Below are positions 1-10,806 of a stretch of DNA of 20,855 nucleotides, piece by piece. Numbering within the stretch: the first letter of the stretch is position 1; the number at the start of each line of letters is the position of its first letter. The stretch spans positions 1 to 20,855 of the forward strand of contig WIXG01000803.1 in assembly GCA_009869945.1 (NCBI GenBank), given 5' to 3'. This stretch comes from Mesaphorura yosii. Its lineage: Eukaryota > Arthropoda > Collembola > Poduromorpha > Tullbergiidae. The notes under the pieces are model-generated. The model searched no databases, was not told the origin of the DNA, and saw only the letters and a list, made by a program, of their open reading frames with translations. A program made the translations under genes and the position numbers.

Positions 1-1140
1 AAGTGATGGACCTATATAAAAGGGGATCGAGTTAAAGGTGTTTTATTTGGAAGAAAAGGTGCCAGAACCTGTACGTGCTAATTCCTATAAATTTTTGGTG
101 CTATTCCTGTATAAAAGGTGCAGCAATAATATTATCCCTTAGGGAGTCACGCTAACGTTAATTGATTTTATGCCGACATAAGCATAAATGAAAAGCCTGG
201 CTGGGTATATTCCACATAGATAAATATGCAAGAATTCGTATATCACATCGTTTGGCAGGACTCTTTCAACGGTTCGACGTCAATAAATCCTTGCAATGTT
301 TTCGGATTCTGTGTCAGACCAGCTGATTGTAGGGAGTCTGAAGTAAATTCAACAAAAATGGCAGAAAAAAAACGGCACATGCTAACCTCTTACCCATGAT
401 AACATGTTCCATTCTTCATAGTTAGCATTCATGAATTAAGTAGTATTCTATCCAGTCGAATTAATTATGTGATATCGATTATGTTGATCATTTCGTGTCT
501 GTGCAGCTCAATTTTGACTTTTTTGACTCCGTTGCAAGCTGCACTGAATCAGGATTGACAAATCGTGTGAAAATGCACACGATCCTACAACAGCACACGC
601 CCGTAAATCTCATTACTTTCTTTAGACGCAAGCCATTGCGCATGGTAATTTTCCAAGTTATTAAGCAATTTGGCACACGTCAGAGATAATTAGATCGAAG
701 TTATGATCACAATCAGCTTTAGAATTAGAATTAGCATGAACAAGGGAAGATCAAGGTCAAAAGCTATTGATGTTGATTCGCTCTCACGTATGTGGCATGT
801 TTTCACTTGTAGATTGTAGTGACCAGCGAGTCTGGCTCGGGCTTCAAGATCTATTGGACAGAAATATTTATAAACCTATGGAGTAAAATGTGCTAATGGA
901 ACGAAAATGAAATATGCACTCGGGTGAATCCGAATGATGAGGCTAGGTTGAAAGATTTTATGGCATAATTATATTTTCATAAAAGCGTACGTTGCATGAT
1001 AATGAGGTAATCACGCTGAGCAATCATGAGTTTTTGCACTCCAGTATATTAAATCTTATCAATAAACACATGTATCTGATGTAAATGTAAACTTGAGATG
1101 TCTATAATCATGCGTCATGAATACTCTTGATGCTTTTTAG
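1..1140 (+). other. Probable intron or upstream sequence of the plus-strand CNNM gene; no exon seen
   Basis: No stretch here encodes anything like the DUF21 membrane domain that should precede the exon at 1141. The sequence just before 1141 is a normal splice acceptor (a T-run ending in TTTTTAG), so an upstream exon is expected, either beyond the left edge or unrecognised. TATA-like TATAAAAGG motifs occur at 15-23 and 110-118, within loosely repeated text (ATTCCT...TAAA...GGTGC around 80-120). The short open frames near 490-690 on both strands overlap each other, show no family resemblance, and look like chance. Confidence 0.6.
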
Positions 1141-3391
1141 GTCACACATGGTCTTAACCAACTGGATAACGAAGAAGTACACATAATTTCCGGAGCCCTT
1201 GACCTCAAACAAAAGACTGTGGTATGCACCTCGCCCTCGCTTATGCAGCTTCATCCTTTTGTTTAAATGTTATTCATTCCGCTTGCAGAAGGAAATCATG
1301 ACTAAATTAGACACCGTTTTTATGCTGCCCGTTGAGACGATTTTGGATTATGACACCGTCAGCGAAATTATGACTCAAGGTTAGAATTTGATAATAGTCA
1401 CATATGACTCATGCAATGAAAATTAAAATATTTCAGGATATTCGAGAATTCCCGTTTATGAAGGCTCGAGACACAAAATCGTCTCACTTTTATTCATAAA
1501 AGATCTTGCTTTGTATGATCCTGACGATAAAATGCCTTTGAGACGATTTTGTCAATTTTACAACAACAATAATATGATGTTCGTAGAAGAAACAACAACT
1601 CTCGATGTTTTATTCAAAGATTTTAAACAAGGTACGCCAATACAAAGCAGACAATGCCTTTTCTGTCGTTTGTATATGGGGTGTAGATTCATATCATACT
1701 ACGACTTTTGTAGGAGACCAAGGACACATGGCGTTTGTTCGACAAGTTATAAGACTAAATGAAGATGTTGATCCTGACTATGAGGTTATTGGTTTGGTGA
1801 CCTTGGAAGATGTGATTGAAGAAATTATCCAGGCCGAAATTCACGACGAAACTGATGTTTACTGTAAGACACTTTCTTATATGCCTTTTACCTTAATTTC
1901 CTGAAAACCTAAAAATTATTGCTTGTAGCGTACAAAAACGAGAGAAGTCGGTCCAGAGTCGGACTGCCGGCACTCGGATACGGATGGAATCCTGCCGACG
2001 AACCTGTGGAAGTTGCTCCCAACCTGTGTTTGGCCGCGTATCAGTTTCTTATCACGGGTATGGTACACCATGAATGAGTACGCCTTTGAAATGCAATTGT
2101 TTCAACGCTCCTAATTTCGGAACTCCACATTAACAGAAATTAAGGAATTTGATGTGCACATTATCTCGAAGAACATCTTTCAGCGACTGCTGAATCAAAA
2201 CTTCTTCTTTCAATTGAAGGCCAGAAAGGCGATGAATAGCAAGCGAAATGATGACCCAAGGTCGATTCTTTATGAAAAAGTATGACGAACTGACTGCACT
2301 AAAATAGAAATTATAGAACTCATAATCATATTGGTGTTGACCCTTGCAGGGAGTTCGTTGTGATTACTTTGTGTTAATTCTGGAAGGACGCGTTCAGTGC
2401 GAAATGGGCAAAGAAAATCTTCAGTTTGAGAGGTAGCTCACAGAACATTATTAACGTAATCAAGGCAATGCCTACTTTTGAGCTCGTTTTTAGTGGCCCT
2501 TTTTCATACTTTGGAATACAAGCACTTCAGCAGAACATGGACAAGAGGAATAGTCCAATAGCTCCATTGTCACGAAAAAGTAGCATGCAGGTGAATACAA
2601 TTTCGGGTGGTCTGAGCGGCATGGACTCGGCAACATTTCTACCCGACTACACTGTTCGAGCAATCACGGATGTTACTTTTCTCCGGATATCACGCTCAAT
2701 CTACCTCGCCGCACTGCAAGCCACCGCGCTTGAGGGAACATACCTGGATGGCACACGGGCCCAGCAGGAGGTGGTCGTAAACTTTGAGGAGCAAATCGAT
2801 AAGGTATTTTATAGCGCATTGACAATAGTAAAATGGGCCTTGTGTTATATCTGAAGGTATTTGAATTGATTTTGATTTGATTCAGATGAGAACTTCATGC
2901 CAGAGTTTCTCAATCAGTGGAGGAAGCAGCAGTTTTGGCGGTGACACTGACAGCATAACGACGGAGACTGACGACACCTTCGCTGATGAATTCAATTTCT
3001 TGCCAAATGGCTATAAAAGTGCGAATCGCTCACAGGTGAGACCGGCAACAACCGTTAAAGGCCGATCGAACTTTGTTGCATTACTAATAATATCTTATGT
3101 GCTAAGCATTTGAACGGCAGTCCAATGCACAAAAGAAAGTCCAATCCGCCCTCCATTCTCGGTGAAATCATTCTGACTCCAAACACATTACTGAACGATG
3201 AGGCGAATCAAAAGATTAACACAGTGTTGGAAAACAACTCTGCGAAAATGACTTACGATGGGATCAACAGTGCAATAAACGACTTGAACAAGAGCAAGGC
3301 AAATTGCTGCGCCAATGAAAACGAATGTCGCACTAACGCAAAGGAAGGAGCAACTAGCGAAGACGATGGGTGTGGAAACTGCAAACTCTGA
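1141..3391 (+). CDS. CNNM: CNNM-family metal transport protein, C-terminal half (partial, 10 exons)
   Basis: Family role: CNNM proteins are plasma-membrane proteins tied to Mg2+ and other divalent-metal transport; their cytoplasmic CBS pair binds Mg-ATP and is followed by a cyclic-nucleotide-binding-homology (CNBH) domain. Exons, joined in phase: 1141-1221, 1289-1379, 1437-1631, 1714-1863, 1929-2057, 2137-2279, 2350-2432, 2494-2803, 2886-3035, 3107-3391, giving 538 codons plus stop. Seen in order: [12 protein letters not shown], the linker into the CBS pair; [10 protein letters not shown] and [10 protein letters not shown] (CBS1); GHMAFVRQV and the hallmark [13 protein letters not shown] followed by HDETD (CBS2); then [20 protein letters not shown] and [10 protein letters not shown] (CNBH). 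The tail is Ser/Thr/Asn-rich with four Cys near the end. It is partial: DUF21 and the ectodomain are not in the window. The reading is secure because each splice keeps the frame and matches the paralogue at 4542-8141. The smallest introns are 61-70 nt. Confidence 0.93.
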
Positions 3392-3455
3392 GACAGGCAG
3401 AAGTGTGAAAAGTATCAACAATGTAGTTTACGTAGTATACGTTTGTTAAGTTTAC

Positions 3456-3465
3456 TGTAAATAAA
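3456..3465 (+). promoter_or_regulatory. Poly(A) signal overlapping a Pumilio-type element
   Basis: AATAAA at 3460-3465 lies 69 nt after the stop codon of the plus-strand CNNM gene, a normal distance for a short 3' UTR. The same bases overlap TGTAAATA (3456-3463), which fits the UGUANAUA consensus bound by Pumilio/FBF (PUF) proteins. The poly(A) signal is well supported by position; PUF binding is inference. Confidence 0.65.
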
Positions 3466-3849
3466 AACTAACACGTTTACTTTCGACAAAAATGCATCTT
3501 TACATCGCCCCGTAATTGACTGTCCGCGCTATCCGGCGGATTTATTTGTTCACAGGTTTGATATCAACTTATACAGGTACAATACTTGAGTCAAGGTCAT
3601 CTCTCGTCTAACTCCACTTTATTTTTCATATTTATTCTAACGTCCGAACGTTTTACTTTCGATATATTTCTAAATCCCACTCAGGGTTAATAAGTTAAAA
3701 ATCAATATTACTAATGTCTTTAGTCATTAACTTCTCTGCCTTTAATAATATTTACATCCTTTCTAGGAATTCCCTCAATTGGAATCTTCAATCTCTTGTT
3801 ATTTGTAAGTGAATGACGACTAGAACTTCATTTCATTCAACAGAATGTA

Positions 3850-3930
3850 GCTCAACCCAAAGTTAATTGACGCTAACAAATTCTATTCTATTATAGAATT
3901 TGTTAGCGTCAATTAACTTCGGCTCAACCC
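3850..3930. repeat. Perfect 27-bp inverted repeat flanked by 9-bp direct repeats
   Basis: Left arm 3860-3886 (starting AAGTTAATTGACGC) is the exact reverse complement of right arm 3893-3919 (ending GCGTCAATTAACTT), with a 6-nt loop TCTATT at 3887-3892. Outside the arms the 9-mer GCTCAACCC stands on both sides in the same orientation, at 3850-3858 and 3922-3930. The layout resembles a tiny foldback or MITE-like insertion with a target-site duplication, or a template-switch event. It has no coding capacity. The symmetry is directly visible; its origin is inference. Confidence 0.9.
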
Positions 3931-4032
3931 TTAAAATTTATCAACACACTCTATGCAAACAGAAGAGACCGCGCCAGGATAATAAATTAAACAGAGCAAG
4001 CAATTAATCAATAAAATTGCAAACTAAATAGA

Positions 4033-4038
4033 TTTATT
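4033..4038 (-). promoter_or_regulatory. Candidate poly(A) signal of the minus-strand CNNM gene
   Basis: TTTATT on the given strand reads AATAAA on the minus strand, about 500 nt beyond the stop codon at 4542-4544. It is the first AATAAA-type hexamer I noticed downstream of that gene. Confidence 0.45.
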
Positions 4039-4541
4039 ATCGAACCGAATGAACGCAACAAAACTGAAACACATGCAATTATAGGAACAAAAATGCTGCG
4101 AGGCGAATTAAAGCAATAGTAAATTCAACTAGACAAGCGCGTGTTTAGGAGTATTCGTAAAGTCAGACTGATAAGACTAATTATTATCCCACAGGTGTAT
4201 CAAACACTCCGTAAGCATATTGTAATACTGTGGAAGGAACAAAAGGTTTACTGCAATATAATTTAGGAACTAATGATTAGAAAATAGGAAAACGAATTAT
4301 ACCCTATTTCGAAGTACGTATACGTGCATCATCTCCCTAAACTATATTTCTATCTCAGCCTTCAAGTAAGTCTGCAATTAAATGCAATGCGCATCAACTA
4401 TAACTACTGGTTAGAAGTGCCACCGTAATTTGTAACGAAATCAACTAAACTCAATTTTCGCGTTTTGCGCTGAGTAACTTTTTCCAAACTAACTCAAATC
4501 ATAAAGCAGAATTACGAATAGCCCAACGCCATTCTTGAATA

Positions 4542-7500
4542 CTATAATAATTTCGTCGATTCTTCTTTACTTCCTTTCTCGGTAGATTTCCTATTGCTTA
4601 GAGGAGTCGCATTCATAGAACTTTCAATCATGGGTGGTTCAATTGATGATATATTCACTTGGTTTACATGATTTTCCTGAGTAATATAAAAGGAAGTAAG
4701 TCAATAACACGCCAGAGAAGGTTCAAGTTTCAGTAGCGTCATTTATACCTCTAATCTGTGAATTTCACTTTCCACTTCATCATCGATAGCCAGCATCTGA
4801 AAAATTCCATGCAAAATTATGCCACTTTCAATATAGGTTCTTACATAATGTATAAATCATTGTGAACGTACCCTCTCAATCTCTTCCTGCCAGTTATCTG
4901 GCTCCTTTGTCGAATCCTTGAAATTCCTTTCAATTTCTGTAGCTACTCTACACGCACGGTAGTTTGCGTATTTCACCCGAATGTAAACTACATCGGTAAC
5001 AACTTTCACCGTGTAATCAGGTACGAAGGTTTTCTTCCTTGACAATGAATCGTCCATTTTCGGGACCCTCAGCAAATCATCAACATCTGAGGAACAAGAA
5101 CAATTTTAGTTCTCATTCTCTTCACTGACATTTCATTTTAGGCATTTCTTCACTTGTATACTTGTTGGAAATCAGAACCTTACTTTCTTTAGCACTCTCC
5201 GTCATCAGGAAATCGGCACCAAATTGATGAAAAGGTCCGGCTTCAAAGTTCAGCTTTTCTTTCCCAACGAGAATTTCCACCCGTCCCTCCAAAATTAGAA
5301 TGAAATAGTCCGCCGGTTGACCCTTCAGATAAACCCACACTCAAGCAATTCAATTCAGATATAAATTGTTAGCTTTTGCAAGTCACCACTTACATACTCA
5401 TACAGGTAAATAGTCGTATTAGCTTCGTGCAGCTTGGATTTCTACAAAATGATATTGAATTGGTGTACTGCGTGAAAGTGAATTCTCAATTAAATCATTA
5501 TTGCATACCGGTGGTTTTGTTTCTCTCGCGTACACTTGCACAAGCCGCTTCATGACGCTTTCAGATATAAAATCTCGATGGAAAGGCGGTACACCTTCGA
5601 AGCAGAGAATTTGACCATAAGTAAGTGGTACTACAATTAATTTCTACCTTCTGCTCACTTGTTGTCAGGAACTGAGACGCAGCCAGGACGAGCGGAGGCG
5701 GAAGTTCCATCAAAACTTTGTGCTTTCTATTTCCCTTGAACGGATCCTTGGGTCGATCTTTCCGGGCGGCGGGCCCTCTGGCGGTTTTTCCAACTAAAAT
5801 GAAGGAGCATAAAATAGCACGATTGTACTTTCTAAATTATTATGTAAGGAAGTAAAACACAGTATTACCATCAGACTCGTCCATAATCTCCTGCTGAAGC
5901 AGTTCCTCGAGGACATCCTCCATCGTGACAACACCAATCGTCTCATAGTACGGATCGCCCGGTCCCTCGTCATTTACTTTCTGAACAAAAGCCATGTGCC
6001 CTCGACTTCCTGTTATGTGAGTAATTTAGTTGAGTGTGAATTGAATATTAATCAAGTATTCTACCTTCACGGAATGCCTTGAACATGTAGTCGAGGCGCG
6101 TATTCTCAAACACATAAAACAAGGAATTTTGATAATATTCAACCACAGTTCTTATTGGAATGTTATCGCCGGCATCCAACAAAGTTAGTTGCTTAACATT
6201 CAAAACAGAAACGACATTGCTTCTTTCCTTCTCGTATACCGGAATCCGAGAGAATCCTGTTAATATTTGGAATTTTAACATTTATGCACTTTCACAAGCT
6301 TTGAGCAGTCTTACCGTGATACTCAATATCGCCAATGGTTTCGTAGTCCAAATTAGCCTCAATGGGTAGCATGAAAACCTATGAATTAAATGGGCAGACA
6401 CTATTTTAATGAATGCTGGACGGACATATTAGGTTAGTCGTGCCTGTACCTCGTCCAAGTTCGTCATAATGTCCTTCACTGTTTTTGTCTTCATGTCAAG
6501 GGTTCCTGAAATTATGCCTACTTCTTCGGTCTCGAGACCATGATAATCCCTGGTGACCTGTAGGTGCATAAGTTTGTCAGTATTACAATGCATTGCTTTG
6601 GTATAAACAGGGTCTTGCCTTCAACAACTCCTTCAATCGCTCCCTGGTGTACACATTTCCAATTTCCTCTCCTAGAATTCTGTCCAGTACTTTACTGAGA
6701 GGATACGCCAGGGGAAATGTAATGGCCATGAAAAACCTAATCAGTTAGGGACAAGAATAGATTAACAATTTACTTAACACTTCACTTTGAATAATTTGAC
6801 AACAGAAAGGTGAGCGATTGTATTGCTTACTTTGTGATGTAGATTGTTCTGGCACCCACGGCTGAAATAGAAAAAAGAACGCGTAAATTGATTCAATTCA
6901 ACAAGGGACATATACTGACTGAATGGGCTAAATCTTTACCTAAACCGTGACGCGAGCAGATGGCTTGCGGAATAATTTCACCTAAAAAATGCAAAGTTAG
7001 AAATGATGGTAAAGGCATTTGCAATACATTTGATTTTGATAATAGCACTGTCAAAATGCTCACCGAAGATTACAATGGCCATCGTCGACATTATGACGGC
7101 AATGACGCCTGATGTAAGTTCATCAACCAAGATCGTTAAACTTGCGTTGCTGTTAAGGAAAAAGATACGTCAGTAACAGTAAGCACATCGAACAAGTATG
7201 GTTTTCCCATTACTTACACCAAAACATTGCTAAACAAGAGGCAGCATAACAAGAAATTGCCGTGATTTCGCACTGGAGCGATCTTGGATGCATGCTGCTT
7301 TTCTACGGGATTCCCAGTGTTGATAATGATTTTCAGATCTGTTTTGTTAAGGGACATCAGTCCCAAGTTGAGACCAGAAAACAGGCCAGAAAGAAGTAGA
7401 AGAAGTATGATAAGAAAGATATGAATCCAAAGTGGCAAAAGCCCACCGACAACATCGATACACAACCAAGGTTGGTCCTCTTGAGGTTCCCATTTCGTCT

Positions 7501-8141
7501 GAGAGCTTGAATTCGAATGCACGTCTTGCAGACATAAATAGATGAAATCATACTCGTGTCTTGATGGAATTTTAAAATGCACAGTTGCTACTGAGGATAG
7601 CCCATCTGTCAGTTCGCCCACCTTCAACTACAATTCGAGAGTAGGAAGAAATCAATTACTGTACTTATCCATTAATTACTAAGCTATAGTGAAAGTAAAA
7701 TATTAAATATACCTTCTCATGGATAACCTCCTCATTTTTACAATCCCTGCCCTTTGAGTAACCGAATTGTGTTTTGTCTGTGAACTTGCCAAATAATCTT
7801 AAAGTAACTTCCAGTCCCTCCAAAATTTGCACAGCTCCTTCTTGATGATCAACTCTTTTCTTGTCAGATTCGTACTCAACACTGAAGCCAAGAATGCGCG
7901 TTCCATGTTGCTCCAATCCAAGCTCTCTCTTTCGACGATTTCGGTGCTGAATTATTGAGTTTTCGAATTGCTCTGATTCTTCATGACGCACTGGTCGTCG
8001 TTGCTGATTCACACTTTGATCATGGTTTACAATATTGTGACTTAGAACTTGCGAATAATTTACCGATCTTGCTAACACTGTTATTGCCGGTATCAGCCAT
8101 AACACTCCGGCAATATTGAACAAGTGCTTAGTCCGTCCCAT
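4542..8141 (-). CDS. CNNM: CNNM-family metal transport protein, complete (17 exons, 818 aa)
   Basis: Predicted plasma-membrane Mg2+/divalent-metal transport protein. Exons in transcript order: 8141-7713, 7627-7218, 7149-7064, 6981-6940, 6861-6831, 6736-6619, 6557-6450, 6378-6315, 6256-6065, 6009-5869, 5793-5659, 5594-5509, 5441-5394, 5322-5154, 5086-4872, 4796-4749, 4676-4542; all joins keep frame. Residues about 1-25 form a signal peptide; an ectodomain with TLRLFGKF follows to about 205. DUF21 runs about 206-372, opening with [11 protein letters not shown] and [13 protein letters not shown] and including [14 protein letters not shown] and [13 protein letters not shown]. The CBS pair lies about 390-545 ([33 protein letters not shown]). 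CNBH lies about 575-740 ([22 protein letters not shown]). An in-frame TGA stands upstream of the ATG at 8141, so this is the first Met. The intron 6618-6558 has a GC donor. The exon 14 donor (5153) and the last two exons are the least certain; the latter rest on splice sites and frame rather than on a conserved domain. Length suits the family. Confidence 0.95.
6558..6618 (-). other. GC-AG intron in the minus-strand CNNM gene
   Basis: The exon ending ERLKELLK is followed by AAG|GCAAGA, and the next exon starts after CCTACAG with GTCACC. Reading on through the donor reaches a TAA in frame, so the sequence must be spliced. GC replaces GT in an otherwise strong donor consensus, the usual form of GC-AG introns. 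The paralogue on the plus strand has an exon starting at the matching residue (VTHGL versus VTRDY), which supports the boundary. Confidence 0.85.
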
Positions 8142-9937
8142 TCTATCAAAGAAAGTTAACTTTCACACTCACACTTCTTCAAGTAGCAAATCTTCGTGAT
8201 GCTACAAAAGAATTCGTGGATTGTGCGTAAATACTTGTGTGAGCATCTTCATGATTGAGCGTGGCAAATTTGTCGGATATAATATTTGATTTGTCTAATG
8301 ACAGTTTATGAGTCACAAGTGGCAAATCACTGCAGCATCTTCTTCGAGAAACTGAGACCGAGTTGGTAAAAAACCATGGTTATCTAGAAACTGTAAAGCC
8401 AATCTGCTCCAGGCAATTCCAAAGTTATAGGATTGGATCTGAAAGTTAGAAATATATTAGACACTTGTGTTTACAAACACAAGCGATCATTGCCTTCATT
8501 GCACTTTTATAAGTTGTAACTTCAACACAATCCTTCTGATATGTACGAGTAGCTCGATGTAGTAGTGTTTACCTGTCATCTACCTTGACATATGACACAT
8601 TGACACTTACATGTGTATCTTTAGCTGATGAATGTGAATTTGATTAGGCCATTCATTCATTCGCTGATGCGCGCTCGAAAGGCTTAAATCAGTCGGCAGT
8701 CAATTTTGTTGCCACTTTTTGCAATTGATAGTATTGATGATCCCCGCTTCGTTCAGTACAGTCCTTATTCTTTTGTTGTCTTGTTCTAAATTAAATTAAA
8801 CACATTGAAATTAAGGCTATCTTTTCCAGACTGCTCCTTAGTCTTTTGAAGATTCACTTTTCAATTGCCAATTCTTTGCTTCCTTTCCTTCACATCTCAC
8901 CTGTTCCCACTCCTAAGACCACTTCCTAAGTGGCCTTTGACGTACTTCTTGAAGTCAAACTCGCTGATGTCTGATTCTGAACTCGCGCCACTTCACCGAA
9001 AGTTCCCCAGAAAAAAATTTAAATACGCAGTCTATTGTTGTTAAAAAATCAACTCGAATTAACCAGTTTTGACTTGTTTGTTATGTTATGTTATGCTTCT
9101 TTGTGCTTGTAAGATTTGTACGATGCGAAATCATGTGTTTCCAGTCCAGTCAAAGCCTTTTGCGCATTTTTCAAGGAAAGTACTTCTTTCTCCGTCTGAT
9201 TCACATCACGGGTCTGGAGACTTATTGCCGACAATATAGCAAAGTAAAAGACGTGTTCCAAGTTTTTCTTCTTCGGTGAAGCTGTGTAGGTTTGACGGTT
9301 TCCGCTAACTGCTACTGGTCACCGAAGTTTCAATGTTTGTTCAATAAAAGTTTGTCGGAATGGAACAGCAGTATTCAGGCGATGCTAACACAAAACTGCA
9401 CGAAAGCAGAAGCCAAATGAAGAGATTCAAAATGGAGAAAGACTTAAATACGTTTTAATGCTAATGCTGTCCCAAACTTAATTTCAACTGCAACAACTTT
9501 TAAAAGTCTTGACATGTCCTTCTTGTACTTTCGTTGATGAGGTCTGTAGCACAGCACACTAATCCGTAACTTAGCTCAAGATGAAACTGGCATCTTCTGT
9601 GCTGTGACGAGCGTGACAATGTCATATCTTTAATGAAATTCCCTTTTTTTATAATACTATTTGTGCCAAGTAGGGCAGAATGTATCAAATACAGAAATAG
9701 AAAATGAGAAGCACCACCACCGCAAGAGATTACACTTATAAGAAGACGGAGGAAATCTAGAAACGGAGACGTGACACATCGTCCGTTCGCTTTGCGAATC
9801 GAGACAAGTGGAATGACTTCAAAAGCTTTGGCGTTTACAGACACAAGACTTCTCCCTTCTGATCTTACGACCTTACCAGTTACAGGATGATTCCTAATCA
9901 AACTAGTTAAATTCGAAGTTAACAAGTCATTTATTAA

Positions 9938-9945
9938 TGACGTCA
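9938..9945. promoter_or_regulatory. CRE-like palindrome TGACGTCA
   Basis: An exact 8-bp match to the CREB/ATF consensus lies in the intergenic region. One such match in 20 kb can arise by chance and it is far from both start codons, so only the motif is claimed, not its function. Confidence 0.2.
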
Positions 9946-10534
9946 AGCGATGCTATGCTAATTGATGTAGCAGTATTTATTAATGGGGCTGAAGTATGTT
10001 TGTAATCCTGCCATGAATGAAACGAGCAACGAGTGAACGTGCCTGTGCCGGAACCAGAGCGAGTCTAACTCAAGACCTGAGAAATCACAGTTCAACTAAC
10101 TTGAGACAATTTATTTCAACTTCACGGTTGTGCATGGAATAATTGGTAGTCAGCATGACGAAGTAAACATTACATTAAGCAAAAAATAACCCACTCAAGA
10201 AAACTTGTCATCTTTCAACCAACAATTCCAGTCAATACCCTTCAAGACGAGAGCATGGGACATGATGGGCCGAAGTTTTGGGAAAAAATTATTTGAGACA
10301 ACTGGTCGTTTAACTTTCGGACATGGCCCTGACAGTGACGCTTAACTAACAGAATCGTATTTCAGGTAATTATGTCTAGCAGCTTAGCGTTGACAAGTTT
10401 CTTGCAAAATGTATGTAATATAAGTAGAATGTTATTTCAAGAGTAATATTAATTGTACAGAATCTTTCCGAACTCTGTTACTCTTTCCGCGTTTAGCATG
10501 GTATGCAGAGATGCGAATTCAGGAGTTTTTCTCA

Positions 10535-10686
10535 GACTACAGATTACATGTAGTCGCACGAATTTCCCCAGATTACGGATTACAGATTACTTCAAACGAT
10601 TCCCTTGCCCTGGGGTTACAGATTACTCAGGCGCATTCATGACCCAGCCATTACAGTAATCGATTACATTTAAACTTTACGATTAC
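10535..10686. repeat. GATTAC repeat cluster
   Basis: GATTAC occurs at 10542, 10571, 10578, 10585, 10621, 10662 and 10681, with near copies (GACTAC at 10535, GTTACA at 10615, ATTACAGTAAT near 10650). Three copies at 10571-10590 are in perfect 7-bp register, while the others are irregularly spaced. The tract looks like a decayed tandem repeat or a cluster of homeodomain-type sites; GGATTA at 10577 is the bicoid/OTX core. Confidence 0.75.
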
Positions 10687-10768
10687 AAAATACTAAAAAT
10701 TGTGTCCTCTTCACTCAAAATTTTTCAAATTTCAAAAAGATTGGCTGTTATATGGTCATTTCTGACAC

Positions 10769-10806
10769 CTAACTGCTTCTGAGATGTATATCTCAGAAGC
10801 AGTTAG
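10769..10806. repeat. Perfect 17-bp hairpin
   Basis: The arm CTAACTGCTTCTGAGAT (10769-10785) is exactly inverted at 10790-10806, with a 4-nt loop GTAT. It stands 83 bp after the GATTAC cluster. No coding frame uses it. It could be a foldback remnant, an RNA structure or a cruciform-prone site. Confidence 0.85.

Larger units (their letters stand above)
3466..4541. other. Convergent intergenic spacer with 3' UTR sequence
   Basis: AT-rich sequence with no open frame of note, between the 3' ends of the two CNNM genes. It should include the 3' UTR of the minus-strand gene, roughly 4541 down to about 4020, and a short untranscribed gap. The main structure inside it is the hairpin at 3850-3930, described separately. 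Confidence 0.6.

Noticed and set aside
265..300. GGTTCGA box reminiscent of a tRNA B box
   Set aside because: No A box or foldable acceptor stem at the right spacing.
2426..2493. Upstream extension of plus-strand CNNM exon 8
   Set aside because: The open frame runs back through the 61-nt intron 2433-2493 but in a different frame from exon 7. The splice AG|GTAGCT to TTTTTAG|T gives FESGPF, matching FEAGPF in the paralogue.
5323..5340. Earlier start of minus-strand CNNM exon 14 at TTGAG|TG
   Set aside because: It needs a phase that the preceding strong donor (TAT|GTAAGT) does not give and would insert extra residues. The acceptor TCTGAAG|GGT gives YLYEY-GQPADYF, matching the family length and the paralogue's intron position.
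7347..7551. Short minus-strand frames over the DUF21 exon
   Set aside because: They are out-of-frame shadows of the CNNM exon 7627-7218, which carries the real DUF21 motifs.
9500..9946. 148-codon open frame on the minus strand
   Set aside because: It opens with TTG, has no ATG near its start, matches no family, shows no domain pattern, and one such frame is expected by chance in 20 kb over six frames.
10453..10659. 68-codon open frame on the plus strand
   Set aside because: It is a translation of the GATTAC repeat tract, not a gene.
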